This document shows positions 1 to 8,837 of a stretch of DNA of 64,000 nucleotides, piece after piece; within the stretch, counting starts at the first letter, position 1; each line of letters begins with the position of its first letter. The stretch covers positions 372,001-436,000 of the forward strand of contig OY282434.1 in NCBI GenBank assembly GCA_958296095.1, in the 5' to 3' direction. Both the position numbers and the translations under genes were made by a program. Under the pieces are notes generated by a model, which saw only the letters and a program-made list of their open reading frames with translations, was not told the DNA's origin and made no database searches. This DNA is from an uncultured Oligoflexales bacterium. GTDB taxonomy: Bacteria; Bdellovibrionota_B; Oligoflexia; Oligoflexales; JAPPIL01.

Positions 1-1
1 C

Positions 2-655
2 TGGAACAGGATATTTGGTTGTCAAGCAGCACTCAGTGAAAAGGAAATCAGTGATGCAACCTTGCATCTCACTAGCTATCAGAACCTGCTGACATATTTG
101 CTGAACACTGACAAGGCGAGAGCCTATTTCATTCCGGACGGGGAAGACAATAAGTGGAATGGTGAGGATGCCCTTATGGCGATGGTTAAAGAAGAACGAG
201 CCGCACAACAAAGTTTAGATTGCCAGTACAACTCACCTAAGGGTGCCAGTAACCTTGTTTCTATTGACAGCCTTGGTAAGGGTATAGTCGGGAGCAGTAC
301 TATTGAGGGCGACAAGCGTAATAACGAGGGTGTGTGTGCGCGCTGCCACTATGGTAATAAAAGTCTTAGTTCTGGAAAACTTTTCATGACAGACCCCGAT
401 GCAAGCAAAGAAATCTTCAATGAAGACATCTCCCCTGACTTCCTAACGACCATTTACCGCCGCACCAACAGCACAGAGTTTGGGATACTGATGCCGATGG
501 GTGGTTACCCAGAAAATGCATATCCAGGAGCACGCCAAATTTTTAAATGTTTCATCGAGAGAAAAGCCGAGGAAAAGGGCGTAAAATTGCCTGAGCTAAG
601 TAGCAGCTGTGCAACGATCGATCACCAGAAAATACATAGGATGACAACGCCATGA
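2..655 (+). CDS. c-type cytochrome domain protein, 5' partial
   Basis: The frame is open back to the first bases of the window, so this is the 3' part of a longer gene; an internal TTG at 62 is only the first possible start seen here. A CARCH motif (CxxCH) near the middle indicates one covalently bound c-type heme, so the product should act in the periplasm or at the outer membrane. The stop overlaps the ATG of the next gene by four bases (ATGA, 652-655), which implies translational coupling. It is the first visible gene of an operon with a lipoprotein and a DUF1501 protein; the same order recurs inverted at 20648-24588. The electron partner or substrate cannot be read from the sequence. Confidence 0.75.
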   Translation, partial: WNRIFGCQAALSEKEISDATLHLTSYQNLLTYLLNTDKARAYFIPDGEDNKWNGEDALMAMVKEERAAQQSLDCQYNSPKGASNLVSIDSLGKGIVGSSTIEGDKRNNEGVCARCHYGNKSLSSGKLFMTDPDASKEIFNEDISPDFLTTIYRRTNSTEFGILMPMGGYPENAYPGARQIFKCFIERKAEEKGVKLPELSSSCATIDHQKIHRMTTP

Positions 656-1527
656 AACTACAGGTCACCATCATAGTGCTGCTGTGCAGCGCGTGCTTTC
701 GTGGGGAGGAAGAGATTACCCAGGTTAAATCGGGGGCCGGAGCAGATGAAGTAAGGACGTGGTATAAGACTCCGACGCAAATAGAGAACACCGTAGAAAA
801 ATCCTGGGGGATGAATATATCTGATGGCAAACACGAGTACATCACAAAACTCGGCCCCCTATATGGTGGCACCGACAAGCTACTGATGAAAGCGACTCTC
901 GAAAGACCTACTAGCGGTTATGTGCTGGCACTGGATCTCGTCTCAGCTTGGTTGAGCCGCCTACTCATAGATAAAGAAGCATCCGAAAATAGTAATAATA
1001 GCAGGAGCTTCTTATTCAGCGGTGGAATTGACACGGAGGAAAACCCCGACCATGGCTGTGCTGAGGATGCCTGCTATAGGGATGACAACCAGCAGTGGTG
1101 CGACTGTGACGACGGGATAACACTGGGGATGTATTATAAAAAAGGCAACCAAGCTTACAAAAAAGCGGCAGAGACAGATGATACAGATAAAGATACAGAG
1201 CTTACAGAGTTTAGCTATGAAGAGCGCAAACGCCTGATGCACAATATTCAAGACATCGGTGACTTCTTGAATATGGCGATAGATGAGAAGCTCCCTATCC
1301 CCGATAAAGGCATGCATGCGGCACAATATTTATTAGATGAGGTTTTTATCCCTAACCTCGGTCCGCGTGAAGGTGTCCCTCGTCCACAGTGTTCCGACTG
1401 TGATACAGGGGGTAACTCCAAAGATCCCCTGGCAAGCGATCACCAGGCTTGGGTTAAGGTGGTTTACACGCTCATGCTGAGTGGCCCCTTCTATATCAAT
1501 TTACAAATGGTTGAAAAGGAAAACTAA
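652..1527 (+). CDS. lipoprotein of DUF1501/cytochrome operon
   Basis: A 291-residue protein that starts with a short hydrophobic stretch ending in LCSAC, a good lipobox with the lipidated cysteine near residue 15. The mature part is hydrophilic with several cysteines (for example CDCDD and CSDCD) and has no family I recognise. Its C-terminal segment (YTLMLSGPFYINL) resembles the end of the lipoprotein at 22230-22910, which holds the same operon position in the second cluster, so the two are probably functional equivalents. The ATG overlaps the upstream stop and the TAA lies one base before the next ATG, so the three genes are cotranscribed. Function unknown; the context suggests an envelope complex with the cytochrome and the DUF1501 protein. 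Confidence 0.75.
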   Translation: MKLQVTIIVLLCSACFRGEEEITQVKSGAGADEVRTWYKTPTQIENTVEKSWGMNISDGKHEYITKLGPLYGGTDKLLMKATLERPTSGYVLALDLVSAWLSRLLIDKEASENSNNSRSFLFSGGIDTEENPDHGCAEDACYRDDNQQWCDCDDGITLGMYYKKGNQAYKKAAETDDTDKDTELTEFSYEERKRLMHNIQDIGDFLNMAIDEKLPIPDKGMHAAQYLLDEVFIPNLGPREGVPRPQCSDCDTGGNSKDPLASDHQAWVKVVYTLMLSGPFYINLQMVEKEN

Positions 1528-1528
1528 G

Positions 1529-3271
1529 ATGAAATTTTCTCGACGCGAGCTCATCGCCCATTTAAGAAATATTATCGGCACTGCGGGCGCTTACCCGCTC
1601 ATTACTTCGCCGCTGTTAGGGCAGGCTGGTGAGACTAGCACAGCTAATGATGATGAGCACTTTTTTATTTTTGTTGAGCTGAAAGGTGGTGTGCATCACA
1701 CCGTCACCACCGATTATCCGAGCATTGATACTATCAACAAGATTAAGGATAGTCATAACCGCGCCGTGATGACGTTTCCTCTTGGCGATCAGTACAGTAG
1801 TTTTTTGTCTGGCGATCAGACAACTCCCGCACAACAGCAACGTCTGCGGAATGATATTGAAGCTGCCCTTACGGGGGGTAAGAATAAATGGGCCGACTCA
1901 ATTGAGCTTAATGGTTACTTCTGTGCCTTGCCTTACGATAAAGCAAAAGCAGATGACTACTACTATCAATCTCCATCTGACAGCAGCATTCGCTTAGGCC
2001 CTGCGGCACTCTCCCTAGCTGAGCATGCAGCAAAAATGAGCGTGTTGCGTGGTGTATTTATGACCGGCACGTTTCATGGCTTGGCAAACGAAGAAATTTA
2101 TAGCGGCAGCAGCGATCGCAAAGGTTCACATGTGGCGGGAGTGTTAGCCCAGCAGTTAGAAACAAAATATGGAGCAAGGCCGCTCGATAATCTTGTGCTT
2201 GGCCGTGCTGCCTATGTTACTGCCAATGAAGGCAATCCCAAACCAGCGGTGCAAGTGCCCTTTGCAACCATCAGAGCGCTAGCAGATAAGGGCGCAGGCG
2301 ATATAGGCTTAAAATTCGAATATGCTGAGCACATCGCACGTGCCTTGCAAGCTAAGTACGGGCTAGGCGAGGGGCAAAGCGCTATTCTCGACGAGTACTT
2401 AGCCTCGTTTAAGATGGCGGGGAATGCGAAAGAAAATCTGAAAAAATTGAACTTTACGCCTAAAGCTGGTGATGCCAGATCTATCGAGCTCAATCTCCTG
2501 GCGCAACTTGAAACGTGCCGGTTACTTATTAAGAGCGGCATGTCACGGGTGCTTACCGTCTGTGTCGGTCAAAGCCAGGGTTTTGGTGGTTTCGATGCAC
2601 ACAGATACTACTATCATGATCCACAATATGCAGACGATATGAGCTATTTCAAACTTACCCAGCTGACGATGGCAGATCTTGCCGCGTTCATTACCAAGAT
2701 GGAGAATGAACAGTACGATGAAAATCGCAAATGGAAAGATGTTTTGACTATCGTGGTCAGTAGCGAGTTCGGTAGGTCAAACAACTTTAACGACAGCGAT
2801 AATCGGGTGGGTCAGTTTGGCAACGGGCACTACTATTTCAACAATAACTACATTTTTTATGGGAAAAATGTGCAGGCAGGGAGATGGCTAGGAGCAAGTG
2901 ATCCGATTACGCGCTACCCCCACGTGGCTGATTTTACGAAACTCAACAGTGGCCGCGACGAAGAGCTACTCGCAGCTTTTGCCGATCCCCTCGATAAGCT
3001 GGTGAACATCGGGGACGGCAGCTTAGACTTAGGACAAAAGATTGCACTAAAAGAAGGCTATGAATCGGGTCCCCTGCAGATTGATGCGGACACCATGGAG
3101 AGTGCTAGTTATCTACATCAGCCAGGCACGACCAACAGAGCCCTGATGGCCAGGGATGTCGTGCGCACCATCATGGATATCGCTGGTGTTGAGAGTAGCT
3201 TCGGGAACTACTACGTAGATGATTTCTACAAAACCGCACAGGTTATCAAGGCCCTGGTCTCCAAGGGATAG
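1529..3271 (+). CDS. DUF1501 family exported protein
   Basis: About 580 residues. The ATG at 1529 is chosen over the longer frame because it follows the upstream TAA directly and gives the N-terminus MKFSRRELIAHL, with a twin-arginine-like SRREL motif before a weakly hydrophobic stretch. DUF1501 proteins are related to the alkaline phosphatase/sulfatase fold and are commonly Tat-exported and paired with cytochrome-bearing partners, as here. Family-like segments are visible, including LTIVVSSEFGR and an FGNGHYYFNNN stretch. It closes a three-gene operon, and a repeat array begins two bases after its stop. The paralogue at 20648-22219 has the same partners. No enzymatic activity is established for the family. 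Confidence 0.85.
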   Translation: MKFSRRELIAHLRNIIGTAGAYPLITSPLLGQAGETSTANDDEHFFIFVELKGGVHHTVTTDYPSIDTINKIKDSHNRAVMTFPLGDQYSSFLSGDQTTPAQQQRLRNDIEAALTGGKNKWADSIELNGYFCALPYDKAKADDYYYQSPSDSSIRLGPAALSLAEHAAKMSVLRGVFMTGTFHGLANEEIYSGSSDRKGSHVAGVLAQQLETKYGARPLDNLVLGRAAYVTANEGNPKPAVQVPFATIRALADKGAGDIGLKFEYAEHIARALQAKYGLGEGQSAILDEYLASFKMAGNAKENLKKLNFTPKAGDARSIELNLLAQLETCRLLIKSGMSRVLTVCVGQSQGFGGFDAHRYYYHDPQYADDMSYFKLTQLTMADLAAFITKMENEQYDENRKWKDVLTIVVSSEFGRSNNFNDSDNRVGQFGNGHYYFNNNYIFYGKNVQAGRWLGASDPITRYPHVADFTKLNSGRDEELLAAFADPLDKLVNIGDGSLDLGQKIALKEGYESGPLQIDADTMESASYLHQPGTTNRALMARDVVRTIMDIAGVESSFGNYYVDDFYKTAQVIKALVSKG

Positions 3272-3272
3272 G

Positions 3273-4824
3273 CTTGGGGGCAAGCTTGAACGCAATAACG
3301 AGGGGCAAAGACCCTTCTTAGCACAAACCTCCGTTGTCTTGGCGAGGCGCAGACCTACCGAGAAACTCTCCTTGAGTTAAGTGAAAGCACATACCTTGTG
3401 CGAAAAAATAAACTGAATGCAATATCGATAGGCCTGAGAACAAGGAGCGAGCTAGCAAGCGAGCGTTACAAAAAAGCCGCAGCGCAGCGAACGGTCTCTC
3501 CGTGCCGTTCATGGATCTCTCTGTGAGCAAGAGGTGGGAGCAACCGCGAGAAGCCTGAGAACAAGCAGAGAGGGGCCTGATGGCAAGCTTGAACGCAATC
3601 GCGAGATGCCTGAGGACAAAAAGCGAGCTAGAAAGCGAGCGTTACAAAAAGCCGCGCGCCACGGCGCAGCGCAGCGAACGGTCTTGCCGTGCCGTTCATG
3701 GAGCTCTTGGTAGGCAATGAGGTGTGGGCAACCGCCGAGAGGTCTGGGAGCAAGCAGAGAGGGGCCTGATGACAAGCTTGAACGCAATCGCGAGATGCCT
3801 GAGGACAAAAAGCGAGCTAGAAAGCGAGCGTTACAAAAAGCCGCGCGCCACGGCGCAGCGCAGCGAACGGTCTTGCCGTGCCGTTCATGGAACTCTCGGT
3901 GAGCAAGCTTGAACGCAATAACGAGAGATCTGAGAACAAGCCTCAACGCAACCGCGAGAGGTCTGAGGGCAAGCAAAGAGGCTTGAGGTCAAGCTTGAAC
4001 GCAATGGCAGGATGCCTGAGAACATGCAGCGAGCTAGAAAGCGAGCGATACAGAAAGCATCGCGTAGCGATGAGCTAGGAAGCGAGCGATACAGAAAGCC
4101 GCAGCGCAGCGAACGGTCTTGCCCTGCCGTTCATGGAGCTTTCGGTAGGCAAGCATGAACGTAACCGCAAGAAGTCTGATGACGAGCTCGAACGCAACCG
4201 CAGGAGGTCTGAGAACAAGCAGCGAGCTAGGAAGCGAGCGATACAAAAAGCAGCGTAGCGAGCGAAGCGAGCTAGAAAGCGAGCGGGACAAAAAGCAGCG
4301 TAGCGAGCGAAGCGAGCGTGAACGCAATAACGAGAGATCTGAGAACAAGCCTCAACGCAACCGCGAGAGGTCTGAGGGCAAGCAAAGAGGCTTGAGGTCA
4401 AGCTTGAACGCAATGGCAGGATGCCTGAGAACATGCAGCGAGCTAGAAAGCGAGCGATACAGAAAGCATCGCGTAGCGATGAGCTAGGAAGCGAGCGATA
4501 CAGAAAGCCGCAGCGCAGCGAACGGTCTCTCCGTGCCGTTCATGTGGCTCTCGGTGGGCAAGTCTCAACGCGACAGCCAAGAGGTTTGAGGATAGGCAGA
4601 GTGGTCTGATGACAAGCTTGAACGCAATCGCGAGATGCCTGAGGACAAAAAGCGAGCTAGAAAGCGAGCGGGACAAAAAGCAGCGTAGCGAGCGAAGCGA
4701 GCTAGGAAGCGAGCGATACAAAAAGCAGCGTAGCGAGCGAAGCGAGCTAGAAAGCGAGCGATACAAAAAGCAGCGCGTAGCGAGCGAAGCGAGCTAGTAA
4801 GCGAGCGATACAAAAAAGCCGCGT
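3273..4824 (+). repeat. mosaic repeat array R1 (forward)
   Basis: Built from head-to-tail modules: a linker around CTTGAACGCAATAACGAGAG, the core GAGCTAGGAAGCGAGCG followed by ATACAAAAAGC, and a GAACGG...CCGTTC imperfect palindrome followed by ATGGAGCTCTCGG. It contains three obvious internal duplications. A unit of about 130 bp near 3584 recurs 189 bp later near 3773. A stretch of about 205 bp at 3911-4115 recurs at 4320-4524 (period 409). A 45-bp unit is tandem at 4654-4820, four copies, the third two bases longer and the last partial. Single CTCCGTTGTCTTGGC box at 3329-3343. Long open frames cross the array on both strands, but their translations are simple restatements of the modules, so I do not call genes. 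Confidence 0.9.
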
Positions 4825-4936
4825 TAAGACTGAGCTTTTCCTCATTAAGTAAGTGAATGACATAAGACTGTGCGAGCTCTAAATTTTTTAATTTTGCCGC
4901 CAACAGTCTATCAAAATCTTTGTGCCTGTTCGCCAT
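4824..4936 (-). pseudogene. truncated HTH antitoxin fragment
   Basis: On the minus strand an ATG at 4936 is preceded by a strong Shine-Dalgarno sequence (GGAGGAGTT directly upstream) and opens MANRHKDFDRLLAAKLKNLE, followed by AQSYVIHLLNEEKLSLNA. This resembles the N-terminus of the small helix-turn-helix antitoxins of HigA or addiction-module type, which start with a similar basic segment and an A-x-x-Y-hydrophobic helix. After about 38 codons the frame runs into array R1, and the DNA-binding half is missing. No toxin gene is visible next to it. Family assignment is by pattern only; that a gene was truncated at the array edge is inferred from the excellent ribosome binding site and the abrupt change of composition. 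Confidence 0.5.
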
Positions 4937-5250
4937 AACTCCTCCAGTATAGTTTGGCTTTTTTAATATCGCGTCGTTGTGATTTTCTATCCCCGCCCGC
5001 AAGTAAGATAACCATGTCGCTATACTACGCTATTTGGAGTAGTTCTCAACCGCTATTCTTTGGGTGTGGATGGTGGCGATCAGGCGTTTTGCGCCTGGGG
5101 AGGGTAAGGTGATTGCGAGATTAGGCAATATCGAGGCTCTTGCCTAGTTTAACATCCAGCGATCGTAGTGTTTTATCTATCATAACCGTGTCTTACAAAA
5201 GATATTGGAGCAGCAGGCTCTAAATGCCGATGCCATAGACAGGGGGGTGC
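4937..5250. other. intergenic region upstream of pilin gene
   Basis: No convincing gene here. The region contains a perfect 6-bp hairpin at 5081-5097 (CAGGCG, loop TTTTG, CGCCTG) about 150 bp before the pilin start, which could be an operator, part of the mRNA leader, or a weak terminator. I looked for a sigma-54 promoter (pilin genes often use one) and found GG and GC elements near 5075-5092, but their spacing is four bases too long. Confidence 0.4.
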
Positions 5251-5724
5251 ATGGTTAGCAACAACAAAAAACCGCGGCAAGCTTTCAGTCTTGTCGAACT
5301 GATGGTGGCGGTTGGCATTGTCTCTATCCTTACCTCGCTGGGGTTGTCGCGCTATCAAGCCTTCGTCGCTAGGGGGCGGATGGCAGAGGCAAAGGTCAAT
5401 CTCGGCCACATAGCTTCCTTACAGGGCATCTATCGTGCTGAGTGGAATGAATATGCTGAGGGCGTTAGCGTGGGTAAGGTCGGGGGAACGCATAAGTGCA
5501 GCGATAACGATTTCAAAAACAAGCTTGGCTTCGCTCCCGATGGCTGTGAGAGCTTGCGCTATGGCTATGAATCAAGTGGCAAGACTACTTTCACTGCTGA
5601 AGCTAAAGCCGAAGCAGGTGATATCTATACCAACTGCAACCGCACTGAAAAGGATACGTGGGAAGTCACGAGCACTACGCTGAAAGTTAAGCAGACGGTC
5701 AACATCGTCAAGTACTGTGACTAG
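5251..5724 (+). CDS. type IV pilin-like protein (prepilin)
   Basis: 157 residues. The N-terminus has a short basic leader ending in ...KKPRQA followed by FSLVELMVAVGIVSILTSLG. That is the class III prepilin signature, with the cleavage site before F12, glutamate at mature position 5 and a long hydrophobic helix. The residue before the cleavage point is alanine rather than the usual glycine. The C-terminal part has cysteine pairs (CSDNDF, DGCESL, TNCN, VKYCD at the extreme end), consistent with the D-region disulfide of type IV pilins. The ATG at 5251 follows a purine-rich AGGGGGG. It stands alone, with no assembly genes beside it, so it may be a major or minor pilin or a pseudopilin. Confidence 0.85.
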   Translation: MVSNNKKPRQAFSLVELMVAVGIVSILTSLGLSRYQAFVARGRMAEAKVNLGHIASLQGIYRAEWNEYAEGVSVGKVGGTHKCSDNDFKNKLGFAPDGCESLRYGYESSGKTTFTAEAKAEAGDIYTNCNRTEKDTWEVTSTTLKVKQTVNIVKYCD

Positions 5725-5757
5725 GCCGCAGCTCTGCAGGTAGAGCTAGGACATTTC

Positions 5758-7053
5758 TCAGCGGCTAAAACAAATGACTGCCACTGCTCGGCCCGGCCAG
5801 AATTCGCATTCGTAGGCACTGGTTTGGCAGCAGGGTGATTGAGGACTGACAGCCCCCGCGCCCGTGCGGCATAAGAAGATGTCGGCCTTGCCAGGCCAAG
5901 CGCTGCAGCTGAAACCTGCATCACAACATTGGCTGGCCGCGCTGCTCGTAGATGGCTCTGCGGGTGGTTCTGCGGGCGGCTCTACAGGTGGTTCAATCGA
6001 CTTCTCTTGGCAGACATCATTGCGTCCTTGTCCAGCACTGGCACACCACTGCCCGTCATCTCTGCTGTAGCAGGAAGTGCGGTAGCGTGCTGAGGGGTTG
6101 GCGTAACTAGAACCACAGTGGTGGTATACGCACCCCGTCAAGCAAGCATCAGCACAAGGCTTATCAGCACAAGTTGTCGTTGTTGGATCTGTTGGCGGTG
6201 GTGGATCTGTTGTCGGCGGCGGATCTGTTGTTGGCGGTGGCGGATTCGTTGGCGGTGGCGCACCAGGTACGCAGCCAGGCGGCGACCCCTCATACTTGTA
6301 GTCGTCGAAATGACAATCGGACAGACTTTCAACGCTTTGGGTATGATGTTTTTTGTATAACCAGACCAGTCCCCTGATGTCGTCGGTAGACAACTCAATC
6401 CCCTTGCCCGGAGAAAAACTCTGGTGGTCTCCTGCCATTATGGATGCAGGCTGGCTACCCTTGCGCCCTGCACCAGCTGCACCTTCGTAAGTGTCAGCCA
6501 ACCCAAAGCCGTGACCTGCCTCATGCACGAGGACGAACATGAAGAGTGCATCCGTCAAAAAATCTTCCTTGCTCTCACCCACATTGTAGACGGTAAGGAT
6601 AGGTTTCTGACTAGGCAAGAGCGGCGGTATCGGCTGTCCTGCATCCACGAACGTATAGCGATAATCCCCCAGCTTGTCACCCGCACCACTGCTCGAGAAA
6701 ACGACTCTGAACAGTACCTTAGCCCATGGAATATGATTAGGATACTCCCCCTCCCTATGGTGATAAAATTTGAAGTCATCGACGATGTTGTCTAGCCCCA
6801 TTTCCCGCAGCGGTTGCAGCCACAGCCGTAGTGCCACAGCAATGGCTGGCTCGAAGTTTCTTTCCACCCCTGATGAGTAGGGGATGTGCCAGGGTGACTC
6901 GTGCACATGATCGATAAGCATATTGATGTGGTCGTATCTACCACCACCATCGTGTTCAAGTGTTATAAACGATGGTGTTGAAGACGGGTTCTCGCGGCCA
7001 CAAGCCAAGACAGCTACCACGACAAAAACGAACCTAACTACCCGTTGCATCAT
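5758..7053 (-). CDS. metzincin-like zinc metallopeptidase lipoprotein
   Basis: 431 residues. The signal peptide ends in the lipobox VLAC, with the lipidated cysteine at residue 18. The active-site stretch HEAGHGFGLAD (residues 177-187) fits HExxHxxGxxD: two zinc histidines, catalytic glutamate and aspartate as third ligand, a variant known from snapalysin-like (M7) metzincins. A Met-turn-like SIMAG follows. After the catalytic domain comes a Pro/Thr-rich linker (PPPTTDPPP repeats) and a cysteine-rich tail with two similar CC-containing segments, which may bind a surface or be proteolytically processed. The N-terminal 100 residues are related to the protein at 11297-13381 (shared ALRLWLQPL / ALRIWLAPL). 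It lies alone between the pilin gene and array R2. Secreted or surface proteolysis is likely; the substrate is unknown. Confidence 0.8.
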   Translation of the reverse strand: MMQRVVRFVFVVVAVLACGRENPSSTPSFITLEHDGGGRYDHINMLIDHVHESPWHIPYSSGVERNFEPAIAVALRLWLQPLREMGLDNIVDDFKFYHHREGEYPNHIPWAKVLFRVVFSSSGAGDKLGDYRYTFVDAGQPIPPLLPSQKPILTVYNVGESKEDFLTDALFMFVLVHEAGHGFGLADTYEGAAGAGRKGSQPASIMAGDHQSFSPGKGIELSTDDIRGLVWLYKKHHTQSVESLSDCHFDDYKYEGSPPGCVPGAPPPTNPPPPTTDPPPTTDPPPPTDPTTTTCADKPCADACLTGCVYHHCGSSYANPSARYRTSCYSRDDGQWCASAGQGRNDVCQEKSIEPPVEPPAEPPAEPSTSSAASQCCDAGFSCSAWPGKADIFLCRTGAGAVSPQSPCCQTSAYECEFWPGRAVAVICFSR

Positions 7054-7110
7054 CTTTACTCCGTCCGTGCCCTCTTATCGGCAGTTTTTGCTGCGACGCT
7101 TAGCTTGCCG

Positions 7111-8182
7111 CCCAGCTGCGCTGCGCTGCGCTACGCTACGCGGCTTTTTTGTAACGCTCGCTACGCGGCTTTTTGTATCGCTCGCCTTACGAGACTGTTT
7201 GCCGCTTTCTAGCTCCCTCGCTCCTTGCGCTACGCGGCTTTTTGTATCGCTCGCTTCCTAGCTCGCTTCGCTCGCTACGCTGCTTTTTGTAACGCTCGCT
7301 TGCTAGCTCGCTCCTTGCCCTCGTACCTCTCGCTATTGCGTTCAAGCTTGTCATCAGGTCACTCTCTGCTTGTTTCCAAGTTTCTCGCGGTTGAGTTCAA
7401 GCTTGCCTACCGAGAGCTTCATGAACGGCACGGCAAGACCGTTCGCTGCGCTGCGGCTTTCTGTAACGCTCGCTTCCTAGCTCGCTGCTTGCGCTCAGAC
7501 CTCTCGCGATTGCATTCAGATTATTTTTTTGCACAAGGCATGTACTTGCACCTAACTCAACGGAGAGTTTCTCGGCAGGTCTGTGCCGTGCCAAGACAAC
7601 GGAGATTTGTGCTAAGGAAGGTCTTTGCCTCTCGCTCTTGCATTCAGGCTTGCTCCCAAGCCTTCTAGCGGTGCCCACACCTCTTGCCCACCGAGATCTC
7701 CATGAACGGCGGGGCGAGGCCGTACGCTGCGCTGCGGCTTTCCGTATCGCTCGCTTCCTAGCTCGCTGCATGTCCTCAGACCTTTTGCTATCGCGTTCAG
7801 ATTATTTTTTTGCACAAGGCATGTACTTGCACCTAACTCAAGGGAGAGTTTCTCGGTAGGGCTGCGCCGTGCCAAGATAACGGAGGCGGGGGCTAAGATA
7901 ACGGAGACTTGCGATAAGTGGTGTCCTTGCCATCAGGCCTTTTCGCAGTTGCCCCCACCTCTTGCCCCCCGAGAGCTTTGTGAACGGCAGGGAGAGACCG
8001 TACGAAAACTCGCACCACAAATACTGCCATATTGCCGTTAGGTTATGCTTTCAGACAAGAGTATGTGCTTGCACCTATCTCAGGGGAGAGTTTATCGGCA
8101 GGTCTGCTCCCTGCCAAGACAACGGAGGTACGGGGTAAGTAGTGTCCTTGCCCCCAAGCCTTCTTGCGGTTGCCCCCACTGG
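7111..8182 (-). repeat. mosaic repeat array R2 (reverse)
   Basis: Same module family as R1 but in the opposite orientation (core reads GCTCGCTTCCTAGCTC on the plus strand). Includes the palindrome GAACGG...CCGTTC at 7423-7444, several GCCAAGAYAACGGAG boxes (near 7597, 7868, 7896 and 8115) and A/T-rich segments reading TTTTTTTGCACAAGGCATGT. It lies 5' of the metallopeptidase gene at 5758-7053 and 3' of the nuclease remnant at 8268-8835. Confidence 0.9.
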
Positions 8183-8224
8183 GGCTATTTCCTCTATTGG
8201 TACACTTAGCTGGTTAAATCCAAC
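8183..8224 (-). repeat. array boundary motif, copy 1
   Basis: On the minus strand this reads GTTGGATTTAAC, then CAGCTAAG, GTACC and ATAG, ending TAGCC. The same arrangement occurs on the plus strand at 30200-30243. Both copies lie exactly where single-copy sequence meets a repeat array (R2 and R6), in the same orientation relative to the array. It may be an end sequence or recombination site of the array, or a fragment of an old insertion sequence. Confidence 0.6.
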
Positions 8225-8237
8225 GTGTTTCTCACGG

Positions 8238-8256
8238 GGTCACTACAAGAGTGACC
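8238..8256. terminator. possible terminator hairpin
   Basis: Perfect 7-bp inverted repeat GGTCACT / AGTGACC with a 5-base loop, 12 bases past the stop of the minus-strand nuclease remnant. No uridine run follows on the transcript side, so intrinsic termination is uncertain. Confidence 0.35.
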
Positions 8257-8267
8257 ATAAAAGGAGC

Positions 8268-8835
8268 TCACAGTCTTTTTTTGAGTCGTGTTAGCTCAGC
8301 AGGGCTGACACCGACAATCTTGCTGATCTCCTGCTCTGGCATCTTGGCACGAAGCATGGCAAGAACAACCTGTTCCCGTTCCTGCTTACGTCCCCGTTCT
8401 AGCCCTTGTTCTAGCCCTTGTTCTAGCCCTTGTTCTAGCCCTTGTTCTAGCCCTTGTTCTAGCCCTTGTTCTAGCCCTTGTTTGATGCCACGTTGCTCTG
8501 CAACATCGGTAGAAACAGCTAACTTCGGCATAACTCTATCCTCCTGTGGGACATGGTTAAAGTATTTTTCCTCAACTTCTTGCAAACGCTCGGCAGTAAC
8601 GCCGTTACCCTCAACTTCCAGAGCATATTCGATCAGCCAGATGACTTCAAGGGCTTTGCCGATGGCGATTAACTTGTGATAACCTAGCTCCTTGCCGCTT
8701 TCTAGCTCCTTCACCAAGTATCGTTTGCAAAATTCCTTCATCGTGCATGTCACACACATGCTTGAACAGTAAGAGAAAAATTCCATAATTTTCGATAGAC
8801 AACAGTTTTTCATCGGAAATTTGCCAAAGATGCAT
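8268..8835 (-). pseudogene. Rpn-family nuclease, C-terminal remnant (frameshifted)
   Basis: Two minus-strand frames carry one protein. From 8835 the first reads LWQISDEKLLSIENYGIFLL and resembles the post-catalytic part of the intact nuclease at 48841-49761 (IWDISDEKLLSGDAAGIIL). The second continues to 8268 with EDRVMP (EDRLMP in the intact gene), a run of seven in-frame LEQG repeats encoded by 12-bp DNA repeats at 8399-8482, and a C-terminal helix ending in LTRLKKRL (LTQLKKSL in the intact gene). Around the frame change lies an array fragment at 8683-8709 (GAGCTAGAAAGCGG on the minus strand), probably the cause of the disruption. The N-terminal half is missing; a candidate for it lies beyond array R3 at 9519-9652. 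Confidence 0.7.
8399..8482 (-). repeat. seven tandem 12-bp repeats inside nuclease tail
   Basis: Seven perfect copies of CTAGCCCTTGTT (plus strand) encode repeated LEQG on the minus strand. The unit is a multiple of three, so copy number changes would lengthen or shorten the tail without shifting frame. Gly/Gln/Glu-rich tails of this kind are common at the C-terminus of Rpn-type nucleases. Confidence 0.95.
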
Positions 8836-8837
8836 TG

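Noticed and set aside
3509-4824. Long open frames across array R1 (for example a 155-residue minus-strand frame at 3509-3976)
   Set aside because: Their translations are repeated restatements of the array modules in several frames, with no ribosome binding sites; the open frames follow from a stop-poor repeat unit.
3273-4824. Integron attC-like cassette array
   Set aside because: No integrase gene, no conserved core-site pairs at regular gene boundaries, and the units carry no genes.
5070-5095. Sigma-54 promoter upstream of the pilin gene
   Set aside because: GG and GC elements exist but their spacing is four bases too long for the -24/-12 pattern.
7225-8020. Open frames in R2 on both strands that look Arg/Ser/Leu-rich
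   Set aside because: Same repeat-derived peptides as in R1; no independent coding signal.
8251-8679. Plus-strand frame with repeated SSPC units
   Set aside because: Shadow of the LEQG repeats of the minus-strand nuclease remnant.
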